Made by a program: the position numbers and the translations under genes. From Asterella californica (lineage: Eukaryota; Streptophyta; Marchantiopsida; Marchantiales; Aytoniaceae), in contig JAYKYS010000002.1 in assembly GCA_036924285.1 (NCBI GenBank), positions 5,704,001 to 5,768,000 of the forward strand: a DNA stretch of 64,000 nt, in the 5' to 3' direction. Positions within the stretch are counted from its first letter, which is position 1; each line of letters starts with the position of its first letter. Shown one piece after another: positions 27,066 through 37,149 of the stretch. The notes under the pieces were generated by a model. That model was not told the DNA's origin. It made no database searches and was given only the letters and a program-made list of their open reading frames with translations.

Positions 27066-28144
27066 ATCCTATGACACGCGTTGATCAAATTTGGTAAAGT
27101 TCATCACTATTTGCAATTTATGGACCACAACATCTGCCTCCAATAATGTTGACGACTTAGAACCTGTTTGGACTTGTGGTCCGCCTCCTGTCGCAATTTC
27201 GACGAGGAAGGCACCGTGTGATACGAATGGATAACAATACTCAATACTCACAAGCTCAAGCTCCAAAAGATGTAACTGATTCTGTTCAAGAGAATGTCAT
27301 AGGACTTCCTCATGTTACTGCTAGTGTTAATGCTGTGGAAATGGAGTTCGATGTTGCAGATGAACAAGTGTCTCATTTTTCATCAGATTCCTCATTCGTA
27401 GGACGAGATGTTCTTGCATTTCATCTACTAGAACTAGTGGCGGCAGGCAAAATCAGGTTGGAAGATGTAGTCGATGCAAGCAGATTGGGCATAATATTCG
27501 AACATGTCAAGGGGACGATCATCCAGATATGAACGACACTGAGCACCCACAGACTGTCTCTAGCATGCCAGCATTGCATCCGGAGGACGAGGTAGTGTTC
27601 ACGACCTCGGATGAAGAACTCGGTTTCACATACAACACTAGTTATGTAACAGCATGTTCGTTAGCCAGGAAATTTTCGATAGTGTTTTCTTGGCTACAAT
27701 GTTTAAGTTTCAGTTGGCATTCATTAATGTTTGTTTTGTATCGTGTATCAATGCAGAAATGAGCATCGACTGAGGAGAACAGACCGACCTCAAACACAGA
27801 CTTTATGGTTACGGGTTCTACTGCCCTCGTTGGTTGGGTATCGTAGTATCCAATGGAGATGTCCAACAGCTCCATTGGAGGTGTCCAATGGCTGTTTAAT
27901 GAAAGCGTTCAATGGCTGTTTAGGTTGAATCGCGGTTGGAGAGCGACTTCGTGGGGAAGAGAACTATAATGAAAAGTGAATGTTAGAAACAATACAGTCT
28001 AGAGCGATTGAATAGGAGAGTGCAATCGTAGAGAACTCAATTCGAAGACTGTGCTTCAACTCCTCATTTAGAACCGTTGCGTTTGCCACCATAGCTTCAA
28101 TGTGTTCGTTGGCTGAACTTGAAGAGTGTAATCAATAACATACC
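27066..28144 (+). other. Transposase tail and spacer inside the MULE
   Basis: It contains open frames at 27,176-27,532 (118 codons) and 27,529-27,762 (77 codons) that overlap by four bases. Both are acidic and Ser/Thr/Val-rich, without a recognised domain. They follow the SWIM finger and may be the variable C-terminus of the transposase, as MULE transposases often have an unconserved tail. A short run 'tccaatgg' with variants recurs four to five times at 27,848-27,915. Confidence 0.4.
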
Positions 28145-28903
28145 TTGCATGTGGGTGGTTGCTTCTATTCAACGAATAATCAAAAATCGGAAATGAAATT
28201 TAAATCGTATATGGCTTGCAATTTCCCGGGGTGTTTGAAACAAGTAATAAACTCTATGCAGACCTCATCAAGCTCCGTTAAGAAGGTGCTATATTTCAGT
28301 CAAGTGCAGCCCGACAACAGGAAGACTTGGCACGCTTGTGATCAGAGTGGAAACAAGAGACAGTATCAGTTTCATTTAGGATTGATTGATTACAGTGTAA
28401 GTGATCGGTCGGAGGCGGCCTTACTAATAGTTATTGTTTGGAGTATTGGAGAGAAGCTCTTAGAGATGACTGCAGAATACTTTGAAAAGTTATCATCCGA
28501 CAACCAAGATAGACTTTTCAACATTGTTTGTCAGAAGAAGTGGCGCTTCAAAATTGGGTTGAACACGGAGCAGAATCAATTTACAGTGTTTGACGTAGAA
28601 CATGAGATAGAAGAGTCTGACGAGTTCGAAGATGCGATAGAGGATCTTGTCTCTGTCATGGACAGTGTAAAATTTTATCCTTCGGTAGAAAGTGAGAAGT
28701 CTACGTTGGTGGATAACGCTGAGCTTCTGGAGATGGAGCGCTTACACCATCGAGTAGTGACACTAGTCGAAAGATCAGAAGAGACTAAAATGAGCTTGGA
28801 AGGTATTGCTCGAGATTTGCAAGGGGTAGTTGAGCTCCAACGAAAACAGAAGGGAGAGCTATTGGAGTCAGTAGAAGCATTACAAAAACTGAAGGAGTTC
28901 TAG
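28145..28903 (+). CDS. RPA1 C-terminal OB-fold-like protein carried by the MULE
   Basis: An unbroken 252-codon frame. Residues about 24-40 ('YMACNFPGCLKQV') resemble the first half of the zinc ribbon of the RPA large-subunit C-terminal DNA-binding domain. The second half is weak ('WHACDQSGNK'). The OB-fold follows: 'YQFHLGLIDYSVSD', 'GEKLLEMTAEYFEKLSSDNQ' and 'KKWRFKIGL' match the family pattern of Y-x-L, D-x-(S/T), 'LL.M.A..F..L' and 'F+I'. The last 80 residues are Glu/Lys/Leu-rich and probably a coiled coil. RPA-type domains bind single-stranded DNA. The DBD-A/B domains of full RPA1 are not seen, so this is a stand-alone C-terminal unit or an exon of a longer gene. The identification is from motif pattern, not a search. 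A second, inverted copy lies at 32,100-32,863. Confidence 0.6.
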   Translation: MHVGGCFYSTNNQKSEMKFKSYMACNFPGCLKQVINSMQTSSSSVKKVLYFSQVQPDNRKTWHACDQSGNKRQYQFHLGLIDYSVSDRSEAALLIVIVWSIGEKLLEMTAEYFEKLSSDNQDRLFNIVCQKKWRFKIGLNTEQNQFTVFDVEHEIEESDEFEDAIEDLVSVMDSVKFYPSVESEKSTLVDNAELLEMERLHHRVVTLVERSEETKMSLEGIARDLQGVVELQRKQKGELLESVEALQKLKEF

Positions 28904-28984
28904 GAATGGTTCTAAATGGTTAGCTAGTCCATCTTATATTTTGTATACGACTTTCATTATATAAAGTTGAATCAAAAAACATTC

Positions 28985-29290
28985 TACGTGCACTCCTCCA
29001 TTCTGTGTTTCTCATTGACCGAAACACGATGTTTTGCGGTCGTGAAGCGGTACCCCTTCACGACTAATTCTCAGAGGACGAAACATATATGTATCAACCT
29101 TCACGACTAATGCCTTAGAGGTAAAACACGACTTGTTCTGTCCTGTTCGGAGGATTAGTCGTAAGGGGCACCCCTTCGCGAGTAATAGTCAGAGGACGAA
29201 ACACGATGTTTCGCCTTGTCACGAAGGGGTACCCTTCGCGAGTAATAGTTAGAGAGCGAAACATATATGTTTCACCTCGTGACATTAGTC
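28985..29290. repeat. Palindrome array A inside the MULE
   Basis: About five near-palindromes of the form 'gaaaca-nnn-tgtttc' (near 29,020, 29,077, 29,122, 29,193 and 29,257). They alternate with a second palindrome type, 'gtcgtgaag-ggtacc-cttcacgac' (near 29,039, 29,158 and 29,216). Unit pitch is roughly 60-75 bases. It sits just beyond the last recognised exon of the minus-strand gene. Confidence 0.8.
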
Positions 29291-29352
29291 GTTAGAAAAA
29301 AATTAACCTTAGTAAAACAAAAAACTAAATAAAAAACTTAAAAACTTCTTAC

Positions 29353-31164
29353 TTGATGATGATGGACGAACAAGCTGTGAAGACTGAAGATCTTGACCAC
29401 GAGAATCAGAATCCACAACTGGAGCTGAAAGTAAGAATTTTAAATGTGAGTTGAAGCAATAAGTATTGAAGCATACTAAACGAAAGTAACTAAAACAAAC
29501 CTAAAATAATACTAGAACAGAAAATAAACGCTTACTTGATGATGGTTGAGGTCTCCGAGAAGAATCCACTCTTCCTCCCTCGGGAAGTATACTGATATGG
29601 ATCATGATGTGAGTCAAGATCATACCCACCCATGTTTCAAGATGTCGTATCAATTTCTCTTTACTCATATGTTTCTTCATAGAGGAGATCTCGGCATCCA
29701 AAGAATCCAAAATGAATTCAACCCAATCATAATCTTCTCCACTTTCTTCTACTTTACTTTTCACATATAAAGCTAAATGCCCATGAACTTCTTTTGGTCT
29801 TCAACGAGCCAAAAAAACACAATTGAGGAGCTGGAATACAGGCCTCCATTCTCGATACTCACACATCCACAATAAATATCTTTTTCTCTTCTTGTCTTTT
29901 GTAGGGAACCAATCTTCTGTCAAACTCCTCTTCACATTATGAGGACGAGGTACTGTTGTTCCCATGGGTAAAACTAAAGACTCTCGTACGAAAGACTCAT
30001 CCAATACAATCTGATGTCCTTGAACAATAGCTCGATGACTATCCTCTTCATATGATTGGATGAACTCTATACAAAACAGAATCTGCAAAATATAAATGAT
30101 AATGAAGATATGCATGATCATACATTTTAACACACATATATCTTTTACATGAATACATATACTCTATAGAAAAAAATATTTACTTACATCAGGACGAGGA
30201 AAGTCAAAAGATAGAGCAATAAGCAATCCAAGTCGATCGAGAGCTTCTTCCTCTACTCCCTGCAAGAAATTCTCCATTTCATCCTTTTCAACCCAACACC
30301 ACTTCAAATGATATCGCTCATCCTCCTCATGAGTATATTCATAGAAGGTCCTTCCTTCATGCTCTCTAATTCCGCACCCGCTAAAAAGAACATAGAAATA
30401 AGTTAAAAATGACCCGAAACAAAAACAATATGTACTTACATGTTTCGCCTCAAGACACTTACATGTTTCGTCTCAAGACATGGCAGTATGGTCAAACAAA
30501 GCGTTTTTCACCCTCTGTACATTAGTCGTGAGTACCTTTCATGACAAATGCCATGAGGCAAAACATTGTTGTTTCGTCTCATGAAAGAGCAAAACAACAA
30601 TGTTTCACCCTCTGTGCAATTAGTCGTGAGTACCCTTCACGACTCATGCAAGGGCGAAAGACGAGTTGTTTCGCCTTATGTGCATTATTCACGACGGATT
30701 GTCATGAGACAAAACATTGTTGTTTCGTCCTTGTGCATTACAAGAGACGAAGGTGTATCGCAGAGGACGAAACACATGTTTCACCCCGTGAAGATGTCTC
30801 GCATAAGACGAAACACATGTTTCGTCCTTCCATAAGACAAAACAGGTCGTGTTTCGTCTTAGTAATACAGTAATTTCATCAAATATGACGAAACATCTTG
30901 TTTCGCTAACCCTAACACAGCGACACAAGCTGTATCGCTAAACACTAACATGCAACAACACATGTAGATAGACAGGGAAACAAATTCTATGGTAAACACA
31001 TGCCAACAAGGAAACAACTATATGATAATTAACTTACCGGACCGTCGTGGTACCCTCCGCTCTCCTGAGACTCCGCCTCGGCCTCGTCCTCTTCCATCGT
31101 CTCCGCCTCGACCTCGAATTGGAACTCCACCGTCACCACTACCAACACCTCCTCTCGTTTTCAT
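29353..31164 (-). pseudogene. Spliced plant gene of unknown function inside the MULE, one stop codon
   Basis: Predicted exons are 31164-31038, 30380-30188, 30082-29536 and 29424-29353, with donors GTAAGTT, GTAAGTA, GTAAGC and GTAAGAA and clean acceptors (for example TTTGCAG before 30,082). Exon 1 encodes a Gly/Arg-rich start ('IRGRGGDDGRGRGRGG'). Exons 2-4 read in one frame: 'YEYTHEEDERYHLKWCWVE', 'IVLDESFVRESLVLP', 'TEDWFPTKDKKRKRYLL', 'DYDWVEFILDSLDAEISSMK', ending in a Ser/Pro-rich tail. A TGA at 29,803-29,801 interrupts 'VFLAR' and 'RPKEV'. Exon 1 is one base out of phase with exon 2, so either an exon is missing or exon 1 is wrong. The sequence resembles plant transposon-associated proteins of unknown function; I cannot name the family. 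Exons 3 and 4 end in similar 'PSSS' coding sequence. Confidence 0.5.
30440..30945. repeat. Palindrome array B inside the MULE
   Basis: Eight or more near-palindromes such as 'gacgaaacacatgtttcgtc' (around 30,557, 30,587, 30,653, 30,706, 30,765, 30,807, 30,836 and 30,887), interleaved with 'attagtcgtgagtaccc'. It uses the same sequence words as array A and falls within the first intron of the minus-strand gene. Confidence 0.8.
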
Positions 31165-31590
31165 CACAGCGATTTCCAAAATCGCTCAGAGTAGATAATA
31201 AAATCTTACAACAATTCAACAACATCTCCTACTCATCCAACAACTCACTCGTCTATAGTCACTCTTGTCCCATAGTCTCACTCCTCTCTTAAACTCTCCT
31301 CTCCCTTCGCTATCTCCTCTCGAATCTCCAAAACTCTCCTCTCCTCTCTCCTCTTTCCACCCTAAACCCTCTCCTCTCCTAAACCTCTCGACTGTCCTCT
31401 CCTTCTCATCTCGACTCTCCTCCTCTTCTTGTCCTCTCGATTCTCTTGGAAGGATAGAAGGAGCTAATCGGAAGCCGGAGCATACTTTCGATGCTTGAAG
31501 TAACCTCTACTTCTTCTCTCGATTTTCCGGGAAGGGTGGAAGGTGCTAATCAGAAGCCGGAGCAGATTTTCGATGCTCGAAGTAGTTTGT
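31165..31590. repeat. Pyrimidine-rich tract and 82-bp duplication
   Basis: On the plus strand 31,255-31,445 is dominated by 'ctctcctct' words, which read as a GA-rich leader or promoter for the minus-strand gene starting at 31,164. Beyond it a unit starting 'ctctcgatt' (31,434) is repeated at 31,516, sharing 'gctaatc-g-aagccggagca' and 'ttcgatgct'. Confidence 0.65.
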
Positions 31591-32099
31591 AAGTAGATCC
31601 TTGGTCTTTGTTTCGTGTATGTTGGATTCGGTTACTAGACATAAACGTTTGCAGATTCTTCAGAGAGTCAGATGGTTCTTACTGTTCTGCAACTAGTACT
31701 GATTTTATTATATAAGTACTCTCCGTTAGTTTATTTCATGCACCACCAAACTTTAAATGTCTGAATGACGCGATAACAAGCTAGAGGATGTCATTCCAAC
31801 CGCTCATTACTGCAACAGTCCCTTATGTTAATATTTGGAAGTGATACTCATGATCACCAAATGGGTAACGTTTTTTTGTTCTGACTCTTGATTGCTCTGT
31901 CTATGTATTAGGATCATTTTATTTCTCAAACAATTGATCATCGATATCTTGTATTTTTTTCTCTTGACGCTCGACTTATTCACGCTCGGGCTTATTCATC
32001 ACTTCCGCATTCACAGAAAACAAGAACAGCACATAGATAAAGCGATAGATTTTATTCGAAATATTTCCAGACATCATGCTCAAAATATACTTTTCCACT
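31591..32099. other. MULE interior, no gene recognised
   Basis: Non-coding sequence between the pyrimidine-rich region and the broken RPA-like copy. A plus-strand open frame at 31,892-32,116 is hydrophobic, lacks family motifs and overlaps the end of the minus-strand copy, so it is not annotated. Confidence 0.4.
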
Positions 32100-32863
32100 A
32101 TTCTAGCAAGGTGTAGAGTTTCTCGAGGTTCTCAACGGCATCTTCGCACACAGATAGTGCATTCTTTATTTCTTCACACAGACTCACGGTTCGACCTTTC
32201 ACCTCTGCAATATGATCTCAAACTTGATAAAACCTAGTCAATGCATCACGACAATACTGAACATGATTGCTAATTATCACTATAGGCTCTTCCATCACCA
32301 ATCGGTCCATGTCCCAAACAATCGACTCTACCCCAACTCGCTCGATAACATCAGAAATTGCTTGTGAACATCCGGATCTATGCGCTGCGAACACTATGCG
32401 CTCTCTATCTTTTTGATTGAGACTGATTTGCAGCTCCCAAAATCCTCACAAAATAGTAGATTGAATAAGTTCCTTCTGTTCCGCTTTAGACAAAATGCAG
32501 AATTTCATCACTGTCATGCCTAAGAATTCATTCCCAGCTTGCCACACTATGAAAACACCGCAGTCTTCAAATTTTTCCACTCCTTCGTTGATGGGTCCAT
32601 CAGTGACATACCGAATCTCCAAGCTCGAACAGTAGAAGCATGAGAACAACAACTGCTTGGAGAGTTTGCTCCAGGAGATCAGACTTCTTTTTGTTTAGAC
32701 ACTCCTCCGGCAGCTTCAAACATCTAGCACAAGCCTGATAAGTCATGGAACCATTGCAACTGCAGACGACTTTCACTATCGCACACCTGGTTCATCGCGG
32801 CTCTACTCTTATCGTTTCAGTTTCATCGTAGAATTCACGAAGAGATAAAATCTGCATCGCCAT
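32100..32863 (-). pseudogene. Second, broken RPA1 C-terminal-like gene in the MULE
   Basis: Read on the minus strand from the ATG at 32,863 ('MAMQILSLREFYDE'). A zinc-ribbon-like segment shows both Cys pairs ('YQACARCLKLP' and 'FSCFYCSSLEIRY'). The OB-fold piece is 'GNEFLGMTVMKFCILSKAEQKEL', then 'FWELQISL', in the same order as in 28,145-28,903. A helical C-terminal stretch follows. Stops occur after 'IRVEPR', after 'IQSTIL' and again downstream, and the Cys pairs lie in different frames, so it is a pseudogene or needs introns. It points inward from the right TIR, opposite to the intact copy. Confidence 0.55.
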
Positions 32864-32933
32864 TGCCAAAAATGTGCGCCGAGCACCCTAAAACTGAACG
32901 TGACCTTGCTGCACTAAACTTTGCGTAATGTAA

Positions 32934-33183
32934 CATTCTGCTGCGCAGTCCCGCTTGTCTTCCCGTGCACTAATCTAACATTGTAACACGTCAGACATCG
33001 AAAGCTGACATGACGTAACACGTCAGCTTTGGAAAGCTGACATAACTATCCGATTGGACGTCTGACGTGACAAAATAACTTACAAAACGAGCGGTTGCCA
33101 GTTTGGAGGTTCATCAAGAAGGTCATTGTTAAGAGGGGTGGATCAAGTCTGGGATTCCTTCTGGGGGTGGATCAAGTAAATTT
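32934..33183 (-). repeat. Right terminal inverted repeat of the MULE
   Basis: The reverse complement of the left TIR. It is 32 bases longer because the block 'gtaacacgtcag...aaagctgacat' is present twice (from about 32,982 and 33,014), whereas the left TIR has it once. Confidence 0.88.
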
Positions 33184-33661
33184 CTGTATAAAGAACAGGG
33201 TAACTTCTTGCTCTACTCGACTTATCTTTCACAAGAATACTAGGAGGTGTCATTACTGAAGATTTGTTAAATACCTAAATAGCTGAAGTCCGGGTATGAG
33301 TGCAAATTATTCTCGATCTCGAGACAATCGCTGGGACAAGAGTTCTTTGTAATCTCAGTTAGAAAATTGATACTTCACCCATGAAAATGAGTCGTGCTTA
33401 TTGTGCAAGAACATCTCAATCTCAACTTAATCCTGAGAGATAATCTTTTATGTATGAAATGACACCCTCTACTATTCTCATGATGTTGGATACTCGTATC
33501 GCTTTTTTTCTCCGATGTAATTTGCAAATTTCTTTGTGTTCTGCAGAATCCAGACAGTCTTTTACATTTTAAGAATAGTACTTCAAACTCTAATCTCGTT
33601 ATATTTTTACGATGTAAGGAGGATATTCAACTCATTTACACTGAAGTATACATGAGCTTCA

Positions 33662-33711
33662 TTAATTAATATTCTAACTCTGCCTATGGGAAGAGTTAGA
33701 ATATTAATTAA
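33662..33711. repeat. Perfect hairpin, 20-bp arms
   Basis: 'ttaattaatattctaactct', a 10-base loop, then its exact complement. The stem is AT-rich with no mismatch. It could be the core of a miniature inverted-repeat element or a hairpin transcript, but neither is shown. Confidence 0.9.
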
Positions 33712-36436
33712 AGTCCTCTGGCAAACGGGAAGGTTCCGGACTTATATCCCAGGGATCGCAGCAGGCCGCCCTTCACTTATGGGTTCTGTCCAAACGAGTT
33801 GGCTACTCCGGGATTGAGTAACATATAATATTTAAAAATTAATTTAATTTTTATAATAACTTAATAAAATAAAAATTGTATAACACTTACACATATTCTG
33901 ATAAGAGAAAACGAAATTCACTGTACAAGGCCGTGGGAAAAGATATGAGCTTTGACACACCATACTAGAGTACGTGAAAGTTACTACTTCGGTCAAGTAT
34001 TTGCGGAAGTTGACTGCAGGTATCTCCGGAAGTGCTCGTAGAAAAATGCCATGGGCGTTTAGTTGGTTGAAGTTGGTTTTCGCTGGTTCGTCTATTAGTT
34101 TTTGCAATTCAAATATAATGATTTCAAGTTTCAGAGGAAACAAAAATTAATGAAAACTGAATATTGAATATTGTCAGCGCATAAAGACGACTCTCAACTA
34201 TCCACAGTTCAAAACAAAACTGGTGGATTGTAAATGATTGCTTTTTCCCTTCCAGACGTTTAAGAATATGTTTGCTTAACTTTGACGCCCCTGTTAGTTC
34301 CCTTGCCCTGAGTAGACGTTTGATAACTACGACGTGAAGTAGCAAAGTCTCAATGCCGGGATGCTCACGTTGTGATAGTGGGGCTTAGACCCTATGTTCT
34401 TCGGACCGTTGGTTGCTTTGCCCTTTGGGTCCTTCTTTCCTTTGGTTCCTTCTTTCCCTTGTAAGGATAGATGAATTCTTTTCACCTGTTTGCTCTTCAT
34501 TGCTTCGCGTGTTTCACTCGTAAATTGCAAGGAAGTTCGTGTTGCGAATAAAGTCGACTTTCGAAAAGCTTGTGGCAATAAGGTGACAAGACAAACTGGA
34601 ACATCAATAAGACAAGATGACCGGGGTTTGTCTTCCAAGAACTACGGAGACTCTCACAAACGTATTATAATTAGACATTATCTGCAAACCATATTATGAA
34701 AGCGAGAAATATACAAAATACCTGCCTTTTCTAGCAGAAGAGCGAAAGGCGACAAGGCCCGGTCGTAAGAGTAAAATCTCTGGGGTTCATGGGGCAGTTT
34801 AATGTAAAAAGAAAAGAAAAACAGGAAAGCGTGTTCACTGTGGTTACACCCTTGTGTTTCTATAAATATACCTGGTAACCAGGAGGACTTTTCGATATCT
34901 GCTAACCAAAACATTTTACTATTATATTTGGCATAGTTTTGCTGATAAAAGTGTTTGAAATAGAATCTGTTAAGTGAGGATTTAAATCAAAGTTTTACAC
35001 TCTATGATTCACTTCATAACTAATGATTGAATATCGACTGAAAAAAATTGACATGAAGTTTTCGTAGATTTTTGGAACAAAATATCATTTTCGCTTTCAC
35101 ATAAAGACATAGGGAGAAAAAAGAATGATTTTTCTTTGCTTTTATATCCGCACATGAGGTTTATATTGATACATTCGAGGTGCTACTAAATTTAGATTAC
35201 TCCATCTTTCATGTTTCCTACGAATCTCTTATGTAAACATGAATTTTATCATATTCTAACTATCGTTTCTAGACAGGAGTATATTATCCTTTTTGGTATT
35301 TTGGAAGTCTTTATGTGAAATGAGCTTTAAAAAAACAAACTATAAAAACCTCGACTCTGATTTAAATTGCTATGTGAAAAAAGCCAAAAGATATTGTATT
35401 TTAACGAGATTCAATTATAACCAAACACTTCTTCGAAGAGACCACAAATTACCAACATACATGTGTAAATATTTGCAACCCAATATTGTCTTCCATTTCT
35501 TGAACTTTCTTCTTTTGGTAAATTTGCGACCTAATTTGGAAAGAATTGCATGTTTTGCCACTTTGAACCTACGGGGACCAGGGAAGAAGTATAGCACATA
35601 TCACGAGAAGGAGTGGTTTCTGAGTCCTAAATCACTTTTAGAGGTTGAACTGAAAAGAGTAGATCTTTAGGACTGAAAAGTCACGATGTGACAATCACAA
35701 TCGTGGTTTACAGTAAAAATATAATAAAAAATAAAGAAATAGTCAAATAGTCAAATAATATTTTTCAAAATAATATTTAGAGACCATAATGTGTCATGTA
35801 AACATATAAAATTCGCAATTTACCAACTTTAAATATAGTTGGTCAAGTATATTCTCTACAGAAAAAAAAATATATATAGAATAGAAACATTCCAAAATAC
35901 AGAAAAGAAGAGACTTTATATCTCCAGAAGCCTGATCATAGGTAATTATGAATAGTAGCTGGCCAATGAACTACCACTATCGTGGATCGGAGGAGGAGTC
36001 GGAATCTAGACAAGGAAGATAAAAGGATTTATATAGAAAGAAGATGCCTCTTGACACATTAGCGTCAGTATTATGCGATAGGAACCGACGAAACATGTGG
36101 CCGAATGCGACGAGAGCGGAGGTGGTTGTGCCGTAAAGTAGACAACGTGTTCCTCGTGACGGATAGTTCTACTCCTTTCCTCGAACAGTGTGGATGAGAA
36201 GTGCCTCCACAAACAAGGGAGGAGCAACGATCTTCTATCCATCCGTCTGTACCGCCAACTCGTCCTGTCTGTGCGCGGGCACGTTCTGACCTCCACGACT
36301 TTGTTCCATTTCAAAACCACCAGCCACGCGGCCCTTCTTCCCCCTAGGCGGTCCCATCTGTATCTTCCAGCGCTGCACAGCTTCATCAATGAGTTGCACA
36401 AAAGTATTAAGAGTATTACCATACCGTTGTGTGACT

Positions 36437-36498
36437 TTTCTGACAGGTTTGGTTACTGCGTAGTCATGTTTCTGACAGGGTTTGGTTACTGCGTAGTC
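36437..36498. repeat. Short direct repeat, two copies of about 30 bp
   Basis: 'tttctgacag(g)gtttgg' followed by 'ttactgcgtagtc' occurs at 36,437-36,465 and 36,469-36,498, differing by one extra G. Confidence 0.9.
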
Positions 36499-37080
36499 GA
36501 TCTTTATAGATAAAATTGTACAAAATACGGAAATTTTACTACGCACTCTATTCTTAAATTATAAACTGACAAAACTTTAAATTATCATATACGTAGAGTA
36601 AAGCTTTTGAAGAAGAGACTTCTTCTTTTTACCGCGCATCTTGTCTAATCGTTTTTACTTATCACGCATGGACGAGAAAACCACCTCTAAACTCTCGTGC
36701 AATGAACTACTTAATTATTTACTGCGAACCTTCGTGTCACAAAGGTATCTCGTGTTATGAGAGACACGGACTCGTACTGCACTACAGTTAACCCTGTTAA
36801 GTTATCTTGAAACCCGGTATAGTCGCAGTCGTGTTATAGTCATAACTTTCACGAGGATCTATCGTTCCGAGTATAAAAGCATGCAAGAGAGTGTTCTCTT
36901 TTTCCTCATGTTGTTTTTCGGAGTCTGAAGGAAATATTATATTTTGCTCCAAAAATTTACGTTCCTTCATCTCAACGTTTCTCTGTAAATACTTGATTAG
37001 TTCGCTTTAACATGAATCATAACTTGTAAAGCTAGTAATTAGCTGTAATTTGATTTCTTATTTCAGAGACTCCAAGTTGC

Positions 37081-37114
37081 AAAAATGATTCTGGTAATCA
37101 CCAGAATCATTTTT
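37081..37114. repeat. Perfect hairpin, 15-bp arms
   Basis: 'aaaaatgattctggt', loop 'aatc', then the exact complement. It lies just downstream of the LINE-like element's 3' end. Confidence 0.9.
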
Positions 37115-37149
37115 TGCTTAATGATTAAATTTCCCAGTTTTCTGAAGAC

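Larger units (their letters stand above)
24599..33183. mobile_element. Mutator-like DNA transposon (MULE) with cargo genes
   Basis: An 8.6-kb element bounded by long terminal inverted repeats (24,599-24,816 and 32,934-33,183). Inside, from left to right on the plus strand, are a degenerate MULE transposase (24,995-27,065) and an RPA1 C-terminal-like open frame (28,145-28,903). Then come a palindrome-rich array, a spliced minus-strand gene (31,164-29,353), a second palindrome array, a pyrimidine-rich tract, and a broken minus-strand RPA-like copy (32,863 to about 32,100). Long TIRs plus a MuDR-type transposase are the hallmark of MULEs. No clean 9-bp target duplication is visible outside the TIRs, so either an end is off by a few bases or the site has decayed. 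Confidence 0.85.
33184..37149. other. AT-rich intergenic region, no gene recognised
   Basis: Nearly 4 kb without a recognisable gene. Minus-strand open frames at 33,844-34,143 and 34,327-34,638 (the second Lys-rich, with 'GKEGTKGKKDPKGKA') have no known domain. A GC-richer patch at 36,040-36,420 holds overlapping frames on both strands, again unrecognised. Two hairpins and a short direct repeat are listed separately. Confidence 0.45.

Noticed and set aside
24599..33183. Helitron carrying RPA
   Set aside because: RPA-like cargo suggested a Helitron. However, I saw no Rep or helicase motifs or Helitron-type ends, whereas long TIRs and a MuDR-type transposase with SWIM finger are present.
24580..33195. 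A 9-bp target-site duplication for the MULE
   Set aside because: Flanks such as 'gtgtggtat' and 'ctgtataaa' match at only about half of positions, so none is claimed.
36006..36546. Possible gene in the GC-richer patch
   Set aside because: Overlapping open frames on both strands (103-138 codons) conflict with each other. None has a domain I recognise or supporting splice context.
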